In this document: piece after piece, positions 5,362 through 7,352 of the stretch
How the letters are laid out: each line of letters begins with the position of its first letter
Numbering within the stretch: the first letter of the stretch is position 1
Source: an uncultured Centipeda sp.
GTDB lineage: Bacteria; Bacillota; Negativicutes; Selenomonadales; Selenomonadaceae
Assembly (NCBI GenBank): GCA_937925565.1
Contig: CALALM010000184.1
Span: 1-7,352 of the forward strand
Direction: 5' to 3'
Length of the DNA stretch: 7,352 nt
Notes under the pieces: model-generated
Told to the model about the DNA's origin: nothing
The model's database searches: none
The model's input: the letters and a program-made list of their open reading frames with translations, nothing else
Translations under genes and position numbers: made by a program

Positions 5362-5977
5362 ACTCCTCCATCATCTTCACAAAATGATTGTGCGACGATG
5401 TATTATAATATCCCAGCTTATGTAGGACATACCAATCCTCAATCATAGCTTCCTCAGCAACATGAAGCGCAGTCAGAACTTCTCGGGCAAATTCCAAAGG
5501 TGCAGAGCCGTTTGCTGTAATAATGTTCCGGTCGAAAACCGCCTGCTTCGCCTGATAGTTCTCTGCACCCTTGTATTTTGTCCCCTTCCACTCCTGCAGT
5601 GCAGACAAGCGGTTTCCTGTATGCTTGACCGAATCGAGCACACCGATGGATGCCAAAAATGCTGCCGCATCGCAAATGCCGCCAAGCACTTTACCTCTTT
5701 TCACACAATGCTCGACCAATGGGATCATCTGCTGTGCACGCTCTTCACGCCAACACAGCCCACCGATGAGCAGCAAAGCATCGTAATCCTTCGGTGCAGA
5801 ACCCACTGTATAATCCGCCACTGCACGCATGCCGCCAATAGAGGTTACAGGTTCTTTCGAGAGGGAGACTGTCTTGACCACGAATTTTCCCTGCCCAAGC
5901 ATGTGAACTGCCGTCGACACGTACGCAGCTTCCCAGTCTGCATACTGTTCAAGAAGCACCAGTAAAACCGTCTTCAT
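5360..5977 (-). CDS. DJ-1/PfpI family protein (class I glutamine amidotransferase-like fold)
   Basis: The 205-residue protein begins MKTVLLVLLEQYADWEAAY, where a conserved Glu (Glu16) follows the first strand. It continues with DYDALLLIGGLCW (64-76) and the nucleophile-elbow segment VLGGICDAAAFLAS, placing the likely catalytic Cys at 102. GVLDSVKHTGN comes next. This is the DJ-1/PfpI layout, close to the YoaZ-type 'type 1 glutamine amidotransferase' proteins of Firmicutes. Family members include stress-linked hydrolases, deglycase/glyoxalase-like enzymes and peptidases; the activity here is unknown. It starts 17 bp after ribBA, with AGAGGG as ribosome site, and its stop overlaps the ribH ribosome site, so it is embedded in the riboflavin unit. 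By eye its G+C is nearer one half, while the flanking rib genes are nearer 60 percent, and its codon choice looks less GC-biased. That suggests later acquisition. Confidence 0.88.
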   Translation of the reverse strand: MKTVLLVLLEQYADWEAAYVSTAVHMLGQGKFVVKTVSLSKEPVTSIGGMRAVADYTVGSAPKDYDALLLIGGLCWREERAQQMIPLVEHCVKRGKVLGGICDAAAFLASIGVLDSVKHTGNRLSALQEWKGTKYKGAENYQAKQAVFDRNIITANGSAPLEFAREVLTALHVAEEAMIEDWYVLHKLGYYNTSSHNHFVKMMEE

Positions 5978-5994
5978 CCCTCACGCCCTCTCAC

Positions 5995-7209
5995 TCATTT
6001 CCCCAACTCCTCATCGCTGAGGATATGCCCCATCTTTTCCTTTTTGACCGTCATATAGCGGCGATCGAACTCATTCGTGTGCATGACGATCGGTACGCGC
6101 TCGACGATCTTCAGCCCGTAGCCCTCAAGTCCCGCACGCTTTGCGGGGTTGTTCGTCATCAGGCGAATGGTGGTCAGCCCGAGGTCGGCAAGAATCTGCG
6201 CACCGAGTCCGTAGTCGCGCAGATCCGGCGCAAAGCCGAGCTCGACGTTCGCCTCCACCGTGTCGCGCCCCTGATCCTGCAAGGCGTACGCACGCATCTT
6301 GTTCGCAAGCCCGATGCCGCGGCCCTCCTGCCGCACGTAGAGGACGACACCCTCGCCCTCCGCCTCGATCTGCCGCATCGCCGCCGCGAGCTGATCGCCG
6401 CAGTCACAGCGCATCGAGCCGAGCGCATCGCCCGTCAGGCACTCCGAGTGTACGCGCACGAGCACGTTCTCCTTGCCGCGCACATCGCCCTTGACGACGG
6501 CGAGATCGCAGCGCTTGTTGAGTGTGTTCTCGTAGGCGAGCAGGCGGAAATGTCCGTATTTGCTCGGGAAATCCACATCCGAAATGCGATGAACAAACGT
6601 CTCCGTATGCTTGCGGAACTCGATGAGATCCGCAATCGTGATGATGTTCAGCCCATGCTTTTTTGCAAATTCCTTCAGCTCGGGCGTGCGCATCATATGA
6701 CCGTCGTCCGCCATGATCTCGCAGCACATTCCCGCAGGGAAGAGTCCCGCCATGCGTGCAAGATCGGTGGTCGCCTCCGTGTGTCCGGCACGGCGCAGGA
6801 CACCGCCCTCAACGGTACGCAGGGGGAAGATATGCCCCGGGCGGCGAAAACTCGCGGGCTTCGCCGCAGGGTCGATCAGCATCTTCACCGTGTGGCAGCG
6901 CTCGAATGCCGAGATACCGGTCGTCGTATCGTACGCGTCGATGCTGACCGTAAACGCCGTCTCGTGATTGTCCGTGTTGTTCTCCACCATCTGCCCAATC
7001 GCAAGTTCGTCCAGACGGCTGCCGATAATCGGCGTACAGATCAGCCCGCGTGCGTGCGTCGCCATGAAATTCATATGCTCAGGCGTAAGCATCTCGGCGG
7101 CGACGATGATATCGCCCTCGTTTTCACGATCCTCATCATCGACAACAACGAGCATCCTGCCGTTCTTAATATCCTCGATTGCCTGTGCAATCGTTGCAAA
7201 ATCTGACAT
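5995..7209 (-). CDS. ribBA: Bifunctional 3,4-dihydroxy-2-butanone-4-phosphate synthase / GTP cyclohydrolase II
   Basis: RibBA makes both starting branches of riboflavin. The N-terminal RibB half (about 1-203) converts ribulose 5-phosphate to DHBP and formate. The C-terminal RibA half (about 207-404) opens GTP to the diaminopyrimidine. RibB motifs are DDEDRENEGD (24-33, acidic metal site), RRPGHIFPLR (122-131) and GHTEA (142-146). RibA motifs are VHSECLTGD with zinc cysteines Cys257, Cys268 and Cys270, then RQEGRGIGL (293-301), DLRDYGLGAQIL (329-340) and NNPAK (353-357). All key residues are present in both halves and the 404-residue length is typical. The ATG at 7207-7209 has AGGAG at 7217-7221 with a 7-nt spacer. 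It is followed by the DJ-1/PfpI gene and ribH. No FMN riboswitch was recognised in the 143 bp upstream inside the window, so control is unclear. Confidence 0.97.
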   Translation of the reverse strand: MSDFATIAQAIEDIKNGRMLVVVDDEDRENEGDIIVAAEMLTPEHMNFMATHARGLICTPIIGSRLDELAIGQMVENNTDNHETAFTVSIDAYDTTTGISAFERCHTVKMLIDPAAKPASFRRPGHIFPLRTVEGGVLRRAGHTEATTDLARMAGLFPAGMCCEIMADDGHMMRTPELKEFAKKHGLNIITIADLIEFRKHTETFVHRISDVDFPSKYGHFRLLAYENTLNKRCDLAVVKGDVRGKENVLVRVHSECLTGDALGSMRCDCGDQLAAAMRQIEAEGEGVVLYVRQEGRGIGLANKMRAYALQDQGRDTVEANVELGFAPDLRDYGLGAQILADLGLTTIRLMTNNPAKRAGLEGYGLKIVERVPIVMHTNEFDRRYMTVKKEKMGHILSDEELGK

Positions 7210-7216
7210 ACTATCT

Positions 7217-7221
7217 CTCCT
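7217..7221 (-). promoter_or_regulatory. Ribosome binding site of ribBA
   Basis: On the minus strand AGGAG lies 7 nt before the ATG at 7209. It fixes the start used for RibBA, which also matches the family N-terminus. Confidence 0.75.
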
Positions 7222-7259
7222 AAAGTATTGTGAATATGATATTTCTGCGATGCAAGTCC

Positions 7260-7293
7260 CACGCGAACGCCTCGTTACGCAAGCGGTCGCGTG
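7260..7293. repeat. Imperfect GC-rich hairpin upstream of ribBA
   Basis: CACGCGAACGC (7260-7270) and GCGGTCGCGTG (7283-7293) pair at 10 of 11 positions around a 12-nt loop. No T-run follows on either strand, so it is not a standard intrinsic terminator. It lies about 50 bp before ribBA in an otherwise gene-free stretch. It could be a leader hairpin, a protein site or part of an intergenic repeat. A shorter pair, ACTTCTT (7317-7323) with AAGAAGT (7345-7351), lies further upstream. Confidence 0.5.
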
Positions 7294-7352
7294 CTTATCT
7301 GTCTAAATACCGACGCACTTCTTAAACGCGCTGCGCTTGAACGAAAGAAGTA

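Noticed and set aside
6025..7206. A 393-codon plus-strand open frame opposite ribBA
   Set aside because: It mirrors the ribBA codons in GC-rich DNA and has no family features. RibBA has every catalytic motif.
7260..7293. Intrinsic terminator upstream of ribBA
   Set aside because: The stem is good but no T-run follows it on either strand.
7210..7352. FMN riboswitch before ribBA
   Set aside because: I looked for the conserved RFN blocks (AGGGCGGGG-like and GACCGGCGGT-like) and did not see them. One could still lie beyond the window edge.
1..7352. CRISPR array, tRNA or rRNA genes
   Set aside because: No regularly spaced direct repeats and no tRNA- or rRNA-like sequence were seen on either strand.

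Overview
The window looks like chromosomal DNA from a fairly GC-rich low-GC-Gram-positive lineage. The protein sequences resemble the Selenomonas/Centipeda type of Negativicutes, but that placement is an impression from memory and was not computed. All recognisable host genes lie on the minus strand. The only plus-strand genes are the remains of an insertion sequence.

Right to left, in the direction of transcription: positions 7352-7210 are an intergenic region with an imperfect hairpin. A compact run of six genes follows: ribBA (bifunctional riboflavin precursor enzyme), a DJ-1/PfpI-family gene, ribH (lumazine synthase), a YfcE-type metallophosphoesterase, hslO (Hsp33 redox chaperone) and a YgjP-like zinc metallopeptidase. 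Gaps are 17 bp or less, one gene pair overlaps by 4 bp (ATGA), and one stop codon abuts the next ribosome binding site. This is probably one transcription unit. RibBA and RibH supply the two substrates-to-lumazine steps of riboflavin synthesis. The other genes are housekeeping or stress functions carried along. The DJ-1/PfpI gene sits between two riboflavin genes and looks lower in G+C than they do.

Positions 1777-2647 hold a decayed IS3-family (IS150-like) element in the opposite orientation, with 26-bp imperfect terminal inverted repeats. Its orfA is truncated. Its orfB is split over three frames by a +1 change that coincides with a perfect 38-bp palindrome, and by a 4-bp tandem duplication. 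All three catalytic acidic residues of the transposase can still be read. The left end can form a hairpin that would hide the only ribosome-binding candidate of orfA.

Left of the element, a near-consensus promoter drives a two-gene unit: a small DUF1232/YkvA membrane protein, then topB (DNA topoisomerase III), coupled by a 4-bp ATGA overlap. topB runs off the left edge, so only its first 444 codons are present.

I saw no convincing new defence or biosynthetic system. The most interesting signal is the perfect palindrome inside the transposase remnant. It looks like a template-switch (quasipalindrome correction) mutation caught in place.
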